Source: Streptomyces mangrovi
Lineage (GTDB): Bacteria > Actinomycetota > Actinomycetes > Streptomycetales > Streptomycetaceae
Reading direction: 5' to 3'
NCBI RefSeq assembly: GCF_900114215.1
Contig: NZ_FOSG01000005.1
Coordinates: 1 to 64,000, forward strand
DNA length: 64,000 nucleotides
Position 1 is the first letter of the stretch. Each line of letters starts with the position of its first letter. Below, in pieces: positions 40,913 to 49,579 of the stretch. Made by a program: the position numbers and the translations under genes. The notes under the pieces are model-generated. The model had not been told where the DNA came from. It saw only the letters and a list, made by a program, of their open reading frames with translations, and did no database searches.

Positions 40913-41227
40913 ATGTTCGGTCTGATGGTGCGCTTCACCTGCAAGGACGAGGCGGCGGCAGCGGCGTTCGACGCGCTGGTGGCGCGGACCGGGGAGCAGA
41001 TCCGCGCCCATGAACCCGAAACGGTGATCTACACCGTGCACCGTGTTGACGGCCGCCCCCTGGAACGGATCTTCTACGAGCTGTACCGGGACGCCGACGC
41101 CTTCGCCTTCCACGAGGCGCAGGACTACGTGCGCGCCTTCCTCGGCGAACGGGACCGGTACCTGTCCGCCGTCGAGGTCGACCGTCTGGAGTTCGTCTCC
41201 GGCAAGGGTGCCGGTCATGAGCGCTGA
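40913..41227 (+). CDS. Putative quinol monooxygenase (ABM domain)
   Basis: 104 residues with the YgiN-like ABM fold: FGLMVRFTCKDEAAAAAFDALVARTGEQIRAHEPETVIYTVHRVDG, then RIFYELYRDADAFAFHEAQDYVRAFL. The conserved His in F-H-E and the Y-E-L-Y-R-D-x-x-A-F motif are present. GGAGGAGAG lies just before ATG 40913. It overlaps the XRE gene by 11 bp, so the two are co-translated. I recall this pairing from other actinomycetes. Confidence 0.85.
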   Translation: MFGLMVRFTCKDEAAAAAFDALVARTGEQIRAHEPETVIYTVHRVDGRPLERIFYELYRDADAFAFHEAQDYVRAFLGERDRYLSAVEVDRLEFVSGKGAGHER

Positions 41228-42431
41228 CTACGAGAAGACCCTCGGCCGCAAGATCGCCTCCCACCGCAGGCGCAGAGGTCTGTCGCAGAAGGAACTCGCC
41301 AGGCTCCTGGACCGCTCGGAAGCCTGGGTGTCGCAGGTGGAACGCGGAGTACGCCGAATCGACCGCATGACCGTCCTGGAGAAGGTCGCCGACGTCCTCG
41401 GCCTGCCGGTGGCCGAACTGGCAGCGGGATCACCGGTCCTGGCGTCGAACACGGAGGGGAAACCATCCGGAGCACACCGGCTGCGGCTGACGCTGAGCGG
41501 CTCGCACCGGCTCAGTGCCGTACTCGGGCAGCCGGAGCACCCGGACATGCCGGCCCTGCGCACCGATGTGGAACGCGCCTGGACCCTGACGCACGAGGGC
41601 CGGTACGCGGAACTGTCCGACTTGCTGGAACGGCTCGTGCCGCACCTGGAGTCGGCGGCCCGATCCGGTACCGGAGAGGACCCCGCCGAGCCGTTCCGTC
41701 TGCTGGCCTCCACGTACGGCGCATGCGGTGCGGCACTGGCGAACATGGGCGAGCCGGACGTGGCATGGGTCGCGGTCGACCGCGCCGTCTCCGCCGCCGA
41801 ACGCACCGGAGATCCGCTGCTGATGGCGGCCGGTGAGTTCCGGCTGGCGATCGTCTTCCTCGGCTCCGGGTACTACGAGCAGGCGGCCCGGGTCGCGCGC
41901 AGCGCCGCCGAAGCCCTGGCACCACTGGCCACGGAGGGACGACCGGATGCGGTGGCCCTGCGCGGCGCTCTGACGTTGCAGCACGCGGTGGCCTCGGCCC
42001 GGCTGGACCGAGGTGAGGAGGCGTATCAACTCCTGCGGCACGCACGCGAGATGGCCGAGCAGGTGGGAGAGGGCCGCAACGACTACAGCACGGAGTTCGG
42101 ACCGCTCAACGTCGGCCTCCACGAGGTCGCCATCGCCGCCGACCTGGGCGACGCCGGTACCGCACTGCGCGCCGCCGAATCCGTCGATCCCTCTGCGCTC
42201 TCCTCCGAGCGGCAGGCGCGCTTCCGCATCGACCTCGCCAGGGCGTATGCCCAGCGCCGGCAGACCGAGGAGGCGACGGTCGCCCTCACCGAAGCCCGGC
42301 GCCTCGCCCCCGAACTGGTCGACGCCAAGCCGGCGGTCAGGCAGCTCGTGTCCGACCTGCTGGTCATGAGCCCCCAGCCGTCCGCGCCCCTGCGGACCCT
42401 GGCGGACGAACTGAACGTGGAAGATGTGTGA
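41217..42431 (+). CDS. XRE-family regulator with TPR-like domain
   Basis: 404 residues: an N-terminal helix-turn-helix (about 5-65; TLGRKIASHRRRRGLSQKELARLLDRSEAWVSQVERGVRRIDRM) and a C-terminal TPR-like helical region (about 110-400) including GACGAALANMGEPDVAWVAVDRAVSAAERTGD and FGPLNVGLHEVAIAADLGD, the same G-P-x-N-V-G-x-H-E motif as in the regulator at 27480. It follows the monooxygenase gene with an 11-bp overlap and ends beside the tRNA-Val terminator. Its C-terminal codons are duplicated at 37960-38025. Confidence 0.88.
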   Translation: MSADYEKTLGRKIASHRRRRGLSQKELARLLDRSEAWVSQVERGVRRIDRMTVLEKVADVLGLPVAELAAGSPVLASNTEGKPSGAHRLRLTLSGSHRLSAVLGQPEHPDMPALRTDVERAWTLTHEGRYAELSDLLERLVPHLESAARSGTGEDPAEPFRLLASTYGACGAALANMGEPDVAWVAVDRAVSAAERTGDPLLMAAGEFRLAIVFLGSGYYEQAARVARSAAEALAPLATEGRPDAVALRGALTLQHAVASARLDRGEEAYQLLRHAREMAEQVGEGRNDYSTEFGPLNVGLHEVAIAADLGDAGTALRAAESVDPSALSSERQARFRIDLARAYAQRRQTEEATVALTEARRLAPELVDAKPAVRQLVSDLLVMSPQPSAPLRTLADELNVEDV

Positions 42432-42503
42432 CCCGCGATGCCGCATGAGTCACCGTTTGCCCGTCTGGCCGGCACCGCCGCCGTTGGTGTCAGATGGTGA
42501 TGT

Positions 42504-42539
42504 CGAAGACCCCCGGCCCTGGTGGGCCGGGGGTCTTCG
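42504..42539. terminator. Hairpin between the XRE gene and tRNA-Val
   Basis: A perfect 16-bp inverted repeat, arms 42504-42519 and 42524-42539, with loop tggt. It separates the plus-strand regulator from the minus-strand tRNA and lies only 3 bp from the tRNA 3' end. Confidence 0.8.
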
Positions 42540-42542
42540 TGC

Positions 42543-42617
42543 TGGTGGGCGCAGACGGGTTCGAACCGCCGACATCTGCCTTGTAAGGGCAGCGCTCTAC
42601 CGCTGAGCTATGCGCCC
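42543..42617 (-). tRNA. tRNA-Val(TAC)
   Basis: Folds as a standard cloverleaf on the minus strand: acceptor GGGCGCA/TGCGCCC, D arm GCTC/GAGC, anticodon stem CTGCC/GGCAG with loop CTTACAA (anticodon TAC), T arm GGCGG-TTCGAAC-CCGTC-like, and an encoded CCA at 42543-42545. The gene is intact and borders the island on its right side. The 3' half is duplicated at 38109-38153. Confidence 0.95.
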
Positions 42618-42802
42618 GGGGTGAGCCCACAGCGTACCGTGCCGCGCCGTGTGCGCCACAAACGCGGGAGGCGGGGGGCTGTCCCCACCCCGGACCCGGT
42701 GGGGTGCCGGATGCCGCCGGCGGGCGGGAATCCATAGCGTCGGCAGGGCGCCGCCGGGCAGCCCCACCGAGCGGCCCCGCCGAACGGATACGGAGACCGC
42801 CC

Positions 42803-43585
42803 ATGACCACCGAGACCCGCCGCAGCACCGTACGCGCCCTGGTCGCCGTCGTTCTCGCGGTCGCCGCCACCGCCGGGGTGGCCGGGTGTGTGGACGCCGG
42901 TGACGTGCCGCCCGAGCGCCGGGCCTTCGCGGTCGGCGAGGAAGTGGCGACGCTGGTGGTCGATGTCGAGGACTCGCCGGTGGAGGTGGTGGCGGCGGAC
43001 CGGACCGACGTACGGGTGACCCGGTGGTTCGACGGGGTCGCCTACGGCGGCAGCACCGGGGCGCGGTGGTCGATGGAGGGCGGGACGCTGTCGCTGGGCC
43101 CCGCCTGCTCCGGGCTCGCGAGCTGCGACATCCGGCACCGGGTGGAGGTGCCGCGCCGGCTCGCGGTACGGGTGGAAGGCCGCAACGGGGACGTTGTCGC
43201 GCGCGGGTTCCGTGAGGCGCTCGCGGTCTCCGCCGACAACGGCGGTATCAGGGTGCGCGATGTCACCGGGCCGCTGGAGCTCAGCGGCGACAACGGTCCC
43301 GTCGAGGCGACCGGGGTCGGCTCCCGCGAGGTGGTCGCCGAGGCGGACAACGGCAGGCTGAGGCTGGCCCTGGTGCGGGTGCCTCAGCGGGTGGAGGCCC
43401 GCGGCCGCAACGGTTCGGTCACCGTCGAGGTGCCCCGCGCCGCGTACCGCGTGGACGCCGCGGCCGAAAACGGCGGGGCCCTGGTGGAGGTGCCGCGGGG
43501 CGGCGCGGGCGATCCCGCCATCACCGCCCGCGCGGCCAATGGCGATGTGACCGTGCGCCCCGTGGGCCGGCGGGACCGGTCGTGA
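42803..43585 (+). CDS. DUF4097-type beta-repeat lipoprotein
   Basis: 260 residues. It has a lipoprotein signal peptide with lipobox VAGC (Cys at about residue 29) after VLAVAATAG. The rest is a beta-helix-like repeat typical of DUF4097: VRVEGRNGDVVARGF, VSADNGGIRVRDVTGPLELSGDNGPVEATGVG, VVAEADNGRLRLALV, VEARGRNGSVTVEVP and VDAAAENGGALVEVP, with a recurring x-N-G-x-[IV] turn. It is presumed anchored on the outer face of the membrane. The role is unknown. GGAG is 7 bp before ATG 42803. Confidence 0.82.
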   Translation: MTTETRRSTVRALVAVVLAVAATAGVAGCVDAGDVPPERRAFAVGEEVATLVVDVEDSPVEVVAADRTDVRVTRWFDGVAYGGSTGARWSMEGGTLSLGPACSGLASCDIRHRVEVPRRLAVRVEGRNGDVVARGFREALAVSADNGGIRVRDVTGPLELSGDNGPVEATGVGSREVVAEADNGRLRLALVRVPQRVEARGRNGSVTVEVPRAAYRVDAAAENGGALVEVPRGGAGDPAITARAANGDVTVRPVGRRDRS

Positions 43586-43677
43586 GGTGATCGCCCCGGT
43601 CGCCTCCCGTGTGTTCCCCCGGGCCGGGTGGGAGAATGGCAGCCGGGCCGGCGAGGGCGTAAGGGGAGAGGACACAC

Positions 43678-44946
43678 GTGGCGGCGATGAACGGCGGCGG
43701 CGCACGCCGCTGGGGCTGGGGCGGCGGCGGGCGTGCCGAGAGCCGGCGTGCCGAGGCCCAGGCCGCGAAGGACGCGGCGGCCACCGCGTTCTACGAACTG
43801 GACACCGCGCAGCGGGATCTGCGGATCTCCATCGAGACCCTGGCGGCCGTCGACGACTCCCCGGCCTCGCGCCGGGCCGTGGAGGACTTCGCCGAGTTCG
43901 GACGGCGGATCGACCAGGTCAGCCATGAGTACATCGCCACCGTGGACGCCCACGACCTGGAGCGCGACGACCTGGACGCCGACACCGCCTCCCGCGCCCG
44001 CCGGGCCCTGGACAGGACGCGGGAGGACCTGGAGCGCACCCGCGCGGACCTGGAGCGGTTCGGGCAGGGGCTCGGGCCGCTGCTGGAGAAGGCCGAGACG
44101 CAGCTCGCCCGGCTGGCGCCCGCCGTGGAGCGGGCCCGGCAGGCGCTGCTGGGTGCGACGAAGGCGCTGGACGCCGTACGCGCCGCCGGGCTGCGGTCCG
44201 ACGAGGCGGCGGCCCGGCTGGCCGCCCTCTCCCCCGAGCTGACCAGACTCAACGAGGGCGCCGCGCGCCACGGTGTGCGGGACACCCTTCAGCGGGCCGA
44301 GCGTGTGCTGCATCAGGCGGAGGGGGTGCGCAGGGAGGTCGAGCTGCTGCCGGAGCGGTCGGCCGAGACCGACCGGCGGCTGTCCTCCCTGCGCACCCGC
44401 GCCGAGGCGCTGCGGCACCGGGCGGAGAACGTCGGGCCGGTGCTGAGCGAGCTGCGGCGGCGGTTCACCGTCGCGTGCTGGGAGGACCTGCAGAACGTGC
44501 CGGAGCAGGTGGCGGGTGCGGTGCGGCAGGCCGAGGAGAAGCTGGCCGAGGCGCGTACCGCCCGGCAGGAGCAGCGGTGGGCGGACGCCACCGCCCGGCT
44601 GTCGACGGTGCGGGCGCTGCTGAACGACGCGGACGAGGCGGTCTCGGCGGCCGGTGAGCGTCTGCGGCGGCTGAACGAGGTCTCCTTCGACCACAGCGGC
44701 GAGGTGGAGCGGACGCGCTTCGCCATCCGCGACGCCCAGCGGCTGGCGATGGCCGGGCGCAGCCATCCCGATCCCCGGCACGCGGGTCCGCTGGACGAGT
44801 CGGTGGCCCGGCTGGAACGGGCGGTGGCGGGGCTGTCGGGGCGGCATCCGGACTGGTGGGGCTTCGTGACGGAGCTGGACGCCATCCGCGAGACGGTGGC
44901 GGACGTGGTGCGCCGGATACGCGAGGAGCGGGCGGCGGGCGGCTGA
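43678..44946 (+). CDS. Large coiled-coil protein of unknown function
   Basis: 422 residues. After a Gly/Arg-rich start (MAAMNGGGARRWGWGGGG) nearly the whole chain is long amphipathic helices: RARRALDRTREDLERTRADLERFGQGLGPLLEKAETQ, ALRHRAENVGPVLSELRRRF, EKLAEARTARQEQRW. No membrane segment and no catalytic motif. GTG 43678 has GGGGAGAGG upstream. A scaffold or cytoskeleton-associated role is possible but unsupported. It shows no operon link with its neighbours. Confidence 0.75.
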   Translation: MAAMNGGGARRWGWGGGGRAESRRAEAQAAKDAAATAFYELDTAQRDLRISIETLAAVDDSPASRRAVEDFAEFGRRIDQVSHEYIATVDAHDLERDDLDADTASRARRALDRTREDLERTRADLERFGQGLGPLLEKAETQLARLAPAVERARQALLGATKALDAVRAAGLRSDEAAARLAALSPELTRLNEGAARHGVRDTLQRAERVLHQAEGVRREVELLPERSAETDRRLSSLRTRAEALRHRAENVGPVLSELRRRFTVACWEDLQNVPEQVAGAVRQAEEKLAEARTARQEQRWADATARLSTVRALLNDADEAVSAAGERLRRLNEVSFDHSGEVERTRFAIRDAQRLAMAGRSHPDPRHAGPLDESVARLERAVAGLSGRHPDWWGFVTELDAIRETVADVVRRIREERAAGG

Positions 44947-45005
44947 GCCGCGCGGCCGGCCGGGCGCGGCCGTATGCGGGCGGCCCGCTCCCACCGCGGT
45001 ACCGC

Positions 45006-45060
45006 GACCGCTGTCCAATCGCTGTCCAACCGCTGTCCAACCGCTGTCCAACCGCTGTCC
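45006..45060. repeat. Five-copy 11-bp tandem repeat
   Basis: Units gaccgctgtcc, aatcgctgtcc and three aaccgctgtcc in a row, ending with a final CACA that gives a CTGTCCACA motif. The 11-bp period is about one helix turn, so each copy faces the same side of the DNA. It lies 43 bp before the FmdB gene start and 60 bp after the coiled-coil gene stop. Confidence 0.9.
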
Positions 45061-45103
45061 ACAGGCTCCCCGCGATGGCCGGACCGGCGCTTATCCTGCT
45101 TGC

Positions 45104-45331
45104 ATGCCCCGATACGAGTTCCGCTGCCGCGCCTGCGGCACCACGTTCGAAGTGAACCGACCGATGGCCGAGTCCGGTGCGCCCGCCAGTTGCCCGGAGG
45201 GCCACGGCGACACGGTGAAGCTGCTGTCCACCGTCGCGGTGGGCGGCGCGGCCGCCCGTTCCTCCGCCCCGGCGCCGAGCGCGGGCGGCGGCGGGGGCGG
45301 AGGGTGCTGCGGGGGCGGCTGCTGCGGCTGA
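45104..45331 (+). CDS. FmdB-family zinc-ribbon protein
   Basis: 75 residues. The start is MPRYEFRCRACGTTFEVNRPMAESGAPASCPEGHGD, the FmdB/regulatory zinc ribbon (Y-E-F/Y-x-C-x-x-C-G...C-P-x-x-G/C-x), followed by a Gly-rich tail with repeated GGCCGGG-like Cys clusters. The second CxxC is changed to CPEGH, so His may complete the site. Possibly regulated by the preceding tandem repeat. Confidence 0.85.
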   Translation: MPRYEFRCRACGTTFEVNRPMAESGAPASCPEGHGDTVKLLSTVAVGGAAARSSAPAPSAGGGGGGGCCGGGCCG

Positions 45332-45377
45332 ACGGGAGAGCCGGGGCCGTCCGTCGGAAGCCGTCGGCGGGCGCGGG

Positions 45378-46049
45378 CTACCGCTTGCGCGCGATGGTCA
45401 CGCCGTCGGCGACCGTCAGCATGATCGACTCCATCCGCTCGTCGGCGAGGACATGATCGTTGAAGGCCCGGATCGCGGCGGCTGCACCGGTGGCCTCCGG
45501 GTCGGCGACCTCGCCGTGGAAGAGCACGTTGTCCGCGACGATCAGTCCGCCCGCCCGCATCCTCGGCACCAGCTCCTCCCAGTAGGCGATGTAGTTGTCC
45601 TTGTCGGCGTCGAGATAGACGAAGTCGATCTCCGGCTCGGCGGGCAGTGCCCGCAGGGTGTCCAGGGCGGGCGCGATACGCAGGTCGATGCGGTCGGCCA
45701 CGCCCGCCCTGGCCCATGCCTCGCGCCCCAGGGCCGTCCACTCCTCGGAGACGTCGCAGGCGATGAGTGTGCCGTCCGCGGGCAGGGCCTGGGCCATGGC
45801 GAGTGCGGAGAAGCCGGTGAAGGTGCCGACCTCCACGATGCGGCGGGCTCCGGTCAGCCGTACCAGGAAGGCCAGCATCGGTCCCTGTTCCTGGGCCGAC
45901 TGCAGCCCGGCCCGGTCGGGGAAGCGGTCGTGCGTGGTCTCCACCAGATCGCGCAGGACGGGGTCGAGCGGCGGGTTGTGGTCGAGCACGTACCTGTACA
46001 GCTCGGCGGTCTGGAGGGGGCGTTTGTCGCGGGATGCCGGTGTGGTCAT
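45378..46049 (-). CDS. O-methyltransferase, CCoAOMT-like
   Basis: 223 residues. SAM-binding motif I is IVEVGTFTGFSALAMAQALPADGTLIACDVS, the metal/catalytic Asp lies in FVYLDADKDNYIAYWEELVPRMRAGGLIVADNVL, and PALDTL follows the motif-II region. This is the cation-dependent class of catechol/caffeoyl-CoA O-methyltransferases. It starts 33 bp after the HAD gene on the same strand and could belong to the Ter-associated operon. The substrate is unknown. Confidence 0.9.
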   Translation of the reverse strand: MTTPASRDKRPLQTAELYRYVLDHNPPLDPVLRDLVETTHDRFPDRAGLQSAQEQGPMLAFLVRLTGARRIVEVGTFTGFSALAMAQALPADGTLIACDVSEEWTALGREAWARAGVADRIDLRIAPALDTLRALPAEPEIDFVYLDADKDNYIAYWEELVPRMRAGGLIVADNVLFHGEVADPEATGAAAAIRAFNDHVLADERMESIMLTVADGVTIARKR

Positions 46050-46082
46050 GCCCGCATCCTCGCTCAGGCCCGTCGTCCCCGC

Positions 46083-46949
46083 TCAGTCCCGCCCGGTGTG
46101 CGCGAGGAATTCCCGCAGTACGCGCTCCCCTGCCGCGACCCCGCGCTCTGGCAGGGCGGTGATGTGCGGGGCGGTCCAGCCCAGGTCGGCCAGCTCCCCG
46201 TGGCCGGGCCGCCAGCCGGTGTCGGCGGCCAGCAGCAGGTCGGCGTCGAGGAGGGAGTCGCCGGCGGCCAGGACGTGTTCGGCGCCGGTGCGCCGGGCGA
46301 CCTCGGCGACGGCGGCGCTCTTGGTGAGCGGGCGCGGCACGGCATAGAGCTTGCGGCCTTGGAGGGAGACCGTCCAGCCGCGCGGCCCGGCCCAGTCGGC
46401 CAGTTCCTTCACCCAGGTGCCGGGCAGCTTCTCGCGGTCCACGACGAGGTAGGCGAACAGCTCCTCGGCGACGCGCTCCTTGAGCAGCCAGCCGGGATCG
46501 GCGGTCCCCACCATGCGGGCGCGCACCTGCGCCAGCGGCGCGCAGTCGGCGTCCAGGGCGCGCCGTACCCGGGCGTGCCAGGCGGGGTCGGACTCGCCGT
46601 CCACCATCAGATGGCCGCCGTTGGCGCAGATCGCGTAGCGCGGGGGCGGGCCCGGCAGGTGGATGCGCCCGTACTGCTCGCGGGTGCGGGTGGTGGTGGG
46701 GACGAAGACGGACCGGTCCGCGAGTTCGGCCAGCAGGGCGGCGGCGGTCTCGGTGAGGTACGACAGGGGCCTGGACCGGTAGACCTCCACGCACAGCAGG
46801 CGCGGGGCCTCGGCGTCGGGCACGGTCAGGCCGAGGGCGGCGGCGGAGTAGATGAGGGTGCGGTCCAGGTCGCTGGCGACCAGGGCCGTGCCGCGCCCCG
46901 GGACCGCGGGCGCGGGGCCGGTCGCGGCGTCGGCCGCCGGGCGGCTCAT
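46083..46949 (-). CDS. HAD-family phosphatase of the Ter-associated set
   Basis: 288 residues. Motif I is ALVASDLDRTLIYS, motif II TTTRTREQYGRI (Thr), the cap is ANGGHLMV...WHARVRRALDADCAPL, the Lys lies in PLTKSAAVAEVA and motif IV is AGDSLLDADLLLAADTGWRPGHGELADLG. It resembles the Cof/sucrose-phosphatase group. The ATG overlaps the stop of the PRTase fusion (ATGA), giving a tightly coupled three-gene unit with the lyase. In the Ter-associated biosynthetic module such a phosphatase is thought to act on a nucleotide-like product. Confidence 0.85.
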   Translation of the reverse strand: MSRPAADAATGPAPAVPGRGTALVASDLDRTLIYSAAALGLTVPDAEAPRLLCVEVYRSRPLSYLTETAAALLAELADRSVFVPTTTRTREQYGRIHLPGPPPRYAICANGGHLMVDGESDPAWHARVRRALDADCAPLAQVRARMVGTADPGWLLKERVAEELFAYLVVDREKLPGTWVKELADWAGPRGWTVSLQGRKLYAVPRPLTKSAAVAEVARRTGAEHVLAAGDSLLDADLLLAADTGWRPGHGELADLGWTAPHITALPERGVAAGERVLREFLAHTGRD

Positions 46950-49579
46950 CGGGCGGCCTTTCCGTCGGCGCCGGTGGCGCCGCGCGTGTAGCGGGGGTGG
47001 ATGAGGCCGACGCAGGAGTAGGGCAGGTCGTCGGTCTCCTCGACGGGTACGCCGCGCTGTTCGGCGAGCAGCCGGATGTGCTCCAGGTCGGCGCCCGCGC
47101 CGCGCCGGGCCAGGATGCGCCAGGGGACGCGGCGCAGCAGCACCCGGGTGGTCTCGCCGACACCGGGCTTGACGAGGTTGACGTCCCCGATGCCGTACTC
47201 CTCGCTGATGCGCTCCACCGCCCTCCAGCCGGCCCAGGTGGGGGCGCGGTCGGCGGCGAGCAGTTCCGCCACGTCCGCGGCCACGTCGGCGCGGACGGCT
47301 TCGAAGCGGCTCGCGACGGTGTCCAGGAAGAGGTTGGAGACGTCCCCTCCGGCCAGTTCGCGGTAGTACTTGGCCCCGTGGAAGTCGTCGGGTCCGACGA
47401 GGTCGGCGCGCAGCACGGTGCGCGAGACGAGGCCGGAGACGGTGGAGTTGAGGCAGGCGGAGGGGATGAGGAAGTCCTCGCGGGTGCCGTAGGTGCGTAC
47501 GCAGCCGCCGGGATCGGCCAGGACGGCGAGTTCGGGGGCGAAGCCGGGGAAGGGGCGCAGGGCGTCGGCGAGTTCGCGGGTGATGGCGCCTTTGCCCGTC
47601 CATCCGTCGACGAAGACCACGTCGGCCGGGTCGTGGTGGGCGGCGAGCCAGCGCAGGGCGGTGGTGTCGATGCCGCGGCCGCGGACGATGGAGACGGCGT
47701 AGTGGGGTATGTCCAGGCCGTGCACCTGCCTGGCCCAGCGGCGCATCAGCACCCCGACGGGGGTGCCGGCGCGCGCGAGGGAGGCCAGCACGATGCCCTT
47801 CTCGCGGCCGTCCCGACCGCCCCGGCCGCCGTCCCGGCCTGCCGTTCCGTCCCGGCCGCCCCGCTCGGTGAGCAGGGTGTCGGTGACCGCGCCGACGGCG
47901 CGGGCGATCCGGTCGGCGGAGGTCTCCAGCGCCTGGTGGAACAGCCGCTGGTACTCCCGGCTGGGCTGGTACTCCACCGGCAGCGACTCGGCGTAGTGCG
48001 CTCCGCCGGACTGGATGGCCTCCTCGCGCTCCTCGGTGGGCGCTTCCAGGGTGACGTCGGAGAGGTCCTGGAGCAGCCAGCCGACGTCCTCGGGGGCGTA
48101 GGAGGAGAAGTGCGGGCCGCGCAGCGGTGCGGGCAGCGGCCGGTGGGAGGGGACGACCGCGAGCAGTACCCGGCCGGTGTGGGCGGCGAGGTGGGCCAGC
48201 AGGCCGTCGGGGGCGTGGAGGGCGGGGGTGTCGGCGGCGGAGTCCACGACGGCGACGACGGCGTCGAAGCCCCGGCCCGCGATGTTGTAGGCGTACCGGT
48301 CGCCCGGCCGGCCGGGGGTGCCGTCGGCGGGGTCGTCGTGGGCGGGGAAGACCAGGCGGGTGCGGATGGCGTAGCCGGGCTCGTCGACCGCCAGGACGGG
48401 CGAGCGGGTGGTGGTGGAGTAGCGGACCTCGGTGCCGGTGGCGCCGGTGAGGGCGTCGGCCAGCCGCAGCGGCGCATACATCAGTTCCTCGCACCCCAGG
48501 ACGAGCACCCTGCGCGCCCCCTCGGGGAGGTGGGCGGCGATCCGCTGGGCCATCGCGGGCAGCGCGGCCTCCAGCCGGGCCCGGTGGGCGGGGGTGAAGC
48601 CGTGCCGCCCGCCGTCGGGCAGGCCCGTCGGCCAGCCCAGGTCGACGCGGCGCACCTGCTCCGGATCGAATCCGGGCGCGGGCCGCGGCGGCGGGCTGTC
48701 GTGGGCCTCGACCAGGGCGGCACCGCGCTCCAGTACGCCGTCGGGCAGGCGTACGGTGCCGGTGGCCAGGGCCACCACGTCGATGCGGGCGCCGAGCTCG
48801 GCGGCGAACTTCTCCAGCCGGGCCCGGTCCCGCGGTCCGCGCAGGTCGGTCAGGGCCACGATCACGTACCGCTCGCGCGGGAAGGTGCGGTGCAGTGCGG
48901 TGATGGTGTTGAGGACGGTGGTGCCGGTGGAGAACTCGTCGTCCACCAGGACCAGCGGCCCGTCTCCGGCCAGCAGCTTTGGGTCCTGCGGCAGCAGCAG
49001 ATGGGAGGTGGCGTGGGAGTGCTCCTCCTCGAAGCCGCCCACCGGCTCCACGCCGGGGACGGCGCGGCGGGTGGAGTGGAGGTAGGGGGCGGTGCCCAGG
49101 CCGTCGGCGACGCTGTGGCCGAGGCCGGTGGCGGTCTCGGCGTAGCCGAGGACGACCGCGCGGCCGGCGTCCGCGCCCAGCAGCTCGCGGACGCGTTCGC
49201 CCAGGCGCAGTCCGGTGCCGTGAACGGTCCCGGGGAGCTGGGGGACGTGCTTGCCGAGCACCTGGGAGACCAGCAGGTGCGCCCGGCGGGGGTTGCGTCG
49301 CAGGGCCAGGCCGAGCAGGTCGCGCAGGCGTCCGGCCTCCTCGCCGGGCGGGGCCTCCAGCCGTACCTCCAGCCGCTGTGCGACCCATTCGCCGGACCAT
49401 TCGCCGGGCCCCTGACCGGACCTCTGGCCGGGGCCGGGCCCACTGGTCTCCCCCGGTGCCCCGGACTCCCGTCCGTCTGTGCGCCCGTCCGCGTCCGCCG
49501 CCTGCGTCACCCTGCCGTACCCCTCGCCGTGGTCGCGGCCGTGGTCGCGGCCGTGGTCGTCCTCGTTCGTATGACTCAT
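46946..49579 (-). CDS. PRTase-TRSP-StiP fusion, Ter-associated biosynthetic enzyme
   Basis: 877 residues. A His/Asp-rich N-terminus (MSHTNEDDHGRDHGRDHGEG) is followed by a phosphoribosyltransferase domain (about 70-290) with PRPP loop LVLVDDEFSTGTTVLN, a TRSP-like domain (about 300-500; VLGCEELMYAPLRLADAL...VRYSTTTRSPV) and a C-terminal PRTase_1/StiP-like domain (about 520-877; VLASLARAGTPVGVLMRRWARQ, HYAVSIVRGRGID, VVFVDGWTGKGAI, FLIPSACLNSTVSGLVSRTV). In other bacteria these are usually two proteins. Likely roles are ribosylation steps of an unknown nucleoside-like compound. Coupled at both ends by ATGA. Confidence 0.82.
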   Translation of the reverse strand: MSHTNEDDHGRDHGRDHGEGYGRVTQAADADGRTDGRESGAPGETSGPGPGQRSGQGPGEWSGEWVAQRLEVRLEAPPGEEAGRLRDLLGLALRRNPRRAHLLVSQVLGKHVPQLPGTVHGTGLRLGERVRELLGADAGRAVVLGYAETATGLGHSVADGLGTAPYLHSTRRAVPGVEPVGGFEEEHSHATSHLLLPQDPKLLAGDGPLVLVDDEFSTGTTVLNTITALHRTFPRERYVIVALTDLRGPRDRARLEKFAAELGARIDVVALATGTVRLPDGVLERGAALVEAHDSPPPRPAPGFDPEQVRRVDLGWPTGLPDGGRHGFTPAHRARLEAALPAMAQRIAAHLPEGARRVLVLGCEELMYAPLRLADALTGATGTEVRYSTTTRSPVLAVDEPGYAIRTRLVFPAHDDPADGTPGRPGDRYAYNIAGRGFDAVVAVVDSAADTPALHAPDGLLAHLAAHTGRVLLAVVPSHRPLPAPLRGPHFSSYAPEDVGWLLQDLSDVTLEAPTEEREEAIQSGGAHYAESLPVEYQPSREYQRLFHQALETSADRIARAVGAVTDTLLTERGGRDGTAGRDGGRGGRDGREKGIVLASLARAGTPVGVLMRRWARQVHGLDIPHYAVSIVRGRGIDTTALRWLAAHHDPADVVFVDGWTGKGAITRELADALRPFPGFAPELAVLADPGGCVRTYGTREDFLIPSACLNSTVSGLVSRTVLRADLVGPDDFHGAKYYRELAGGDVSNLFLDTVASRFEAVRADVAADVAELLAADRAPTWAGWRAVERISEEYGIGDVNLVKPGVGETTRVLLRRVPWRILARRGAGADLEHIRLLAEQRGVPVEETDDLPYSCVGLIHPRYTRGATGADGKAAR

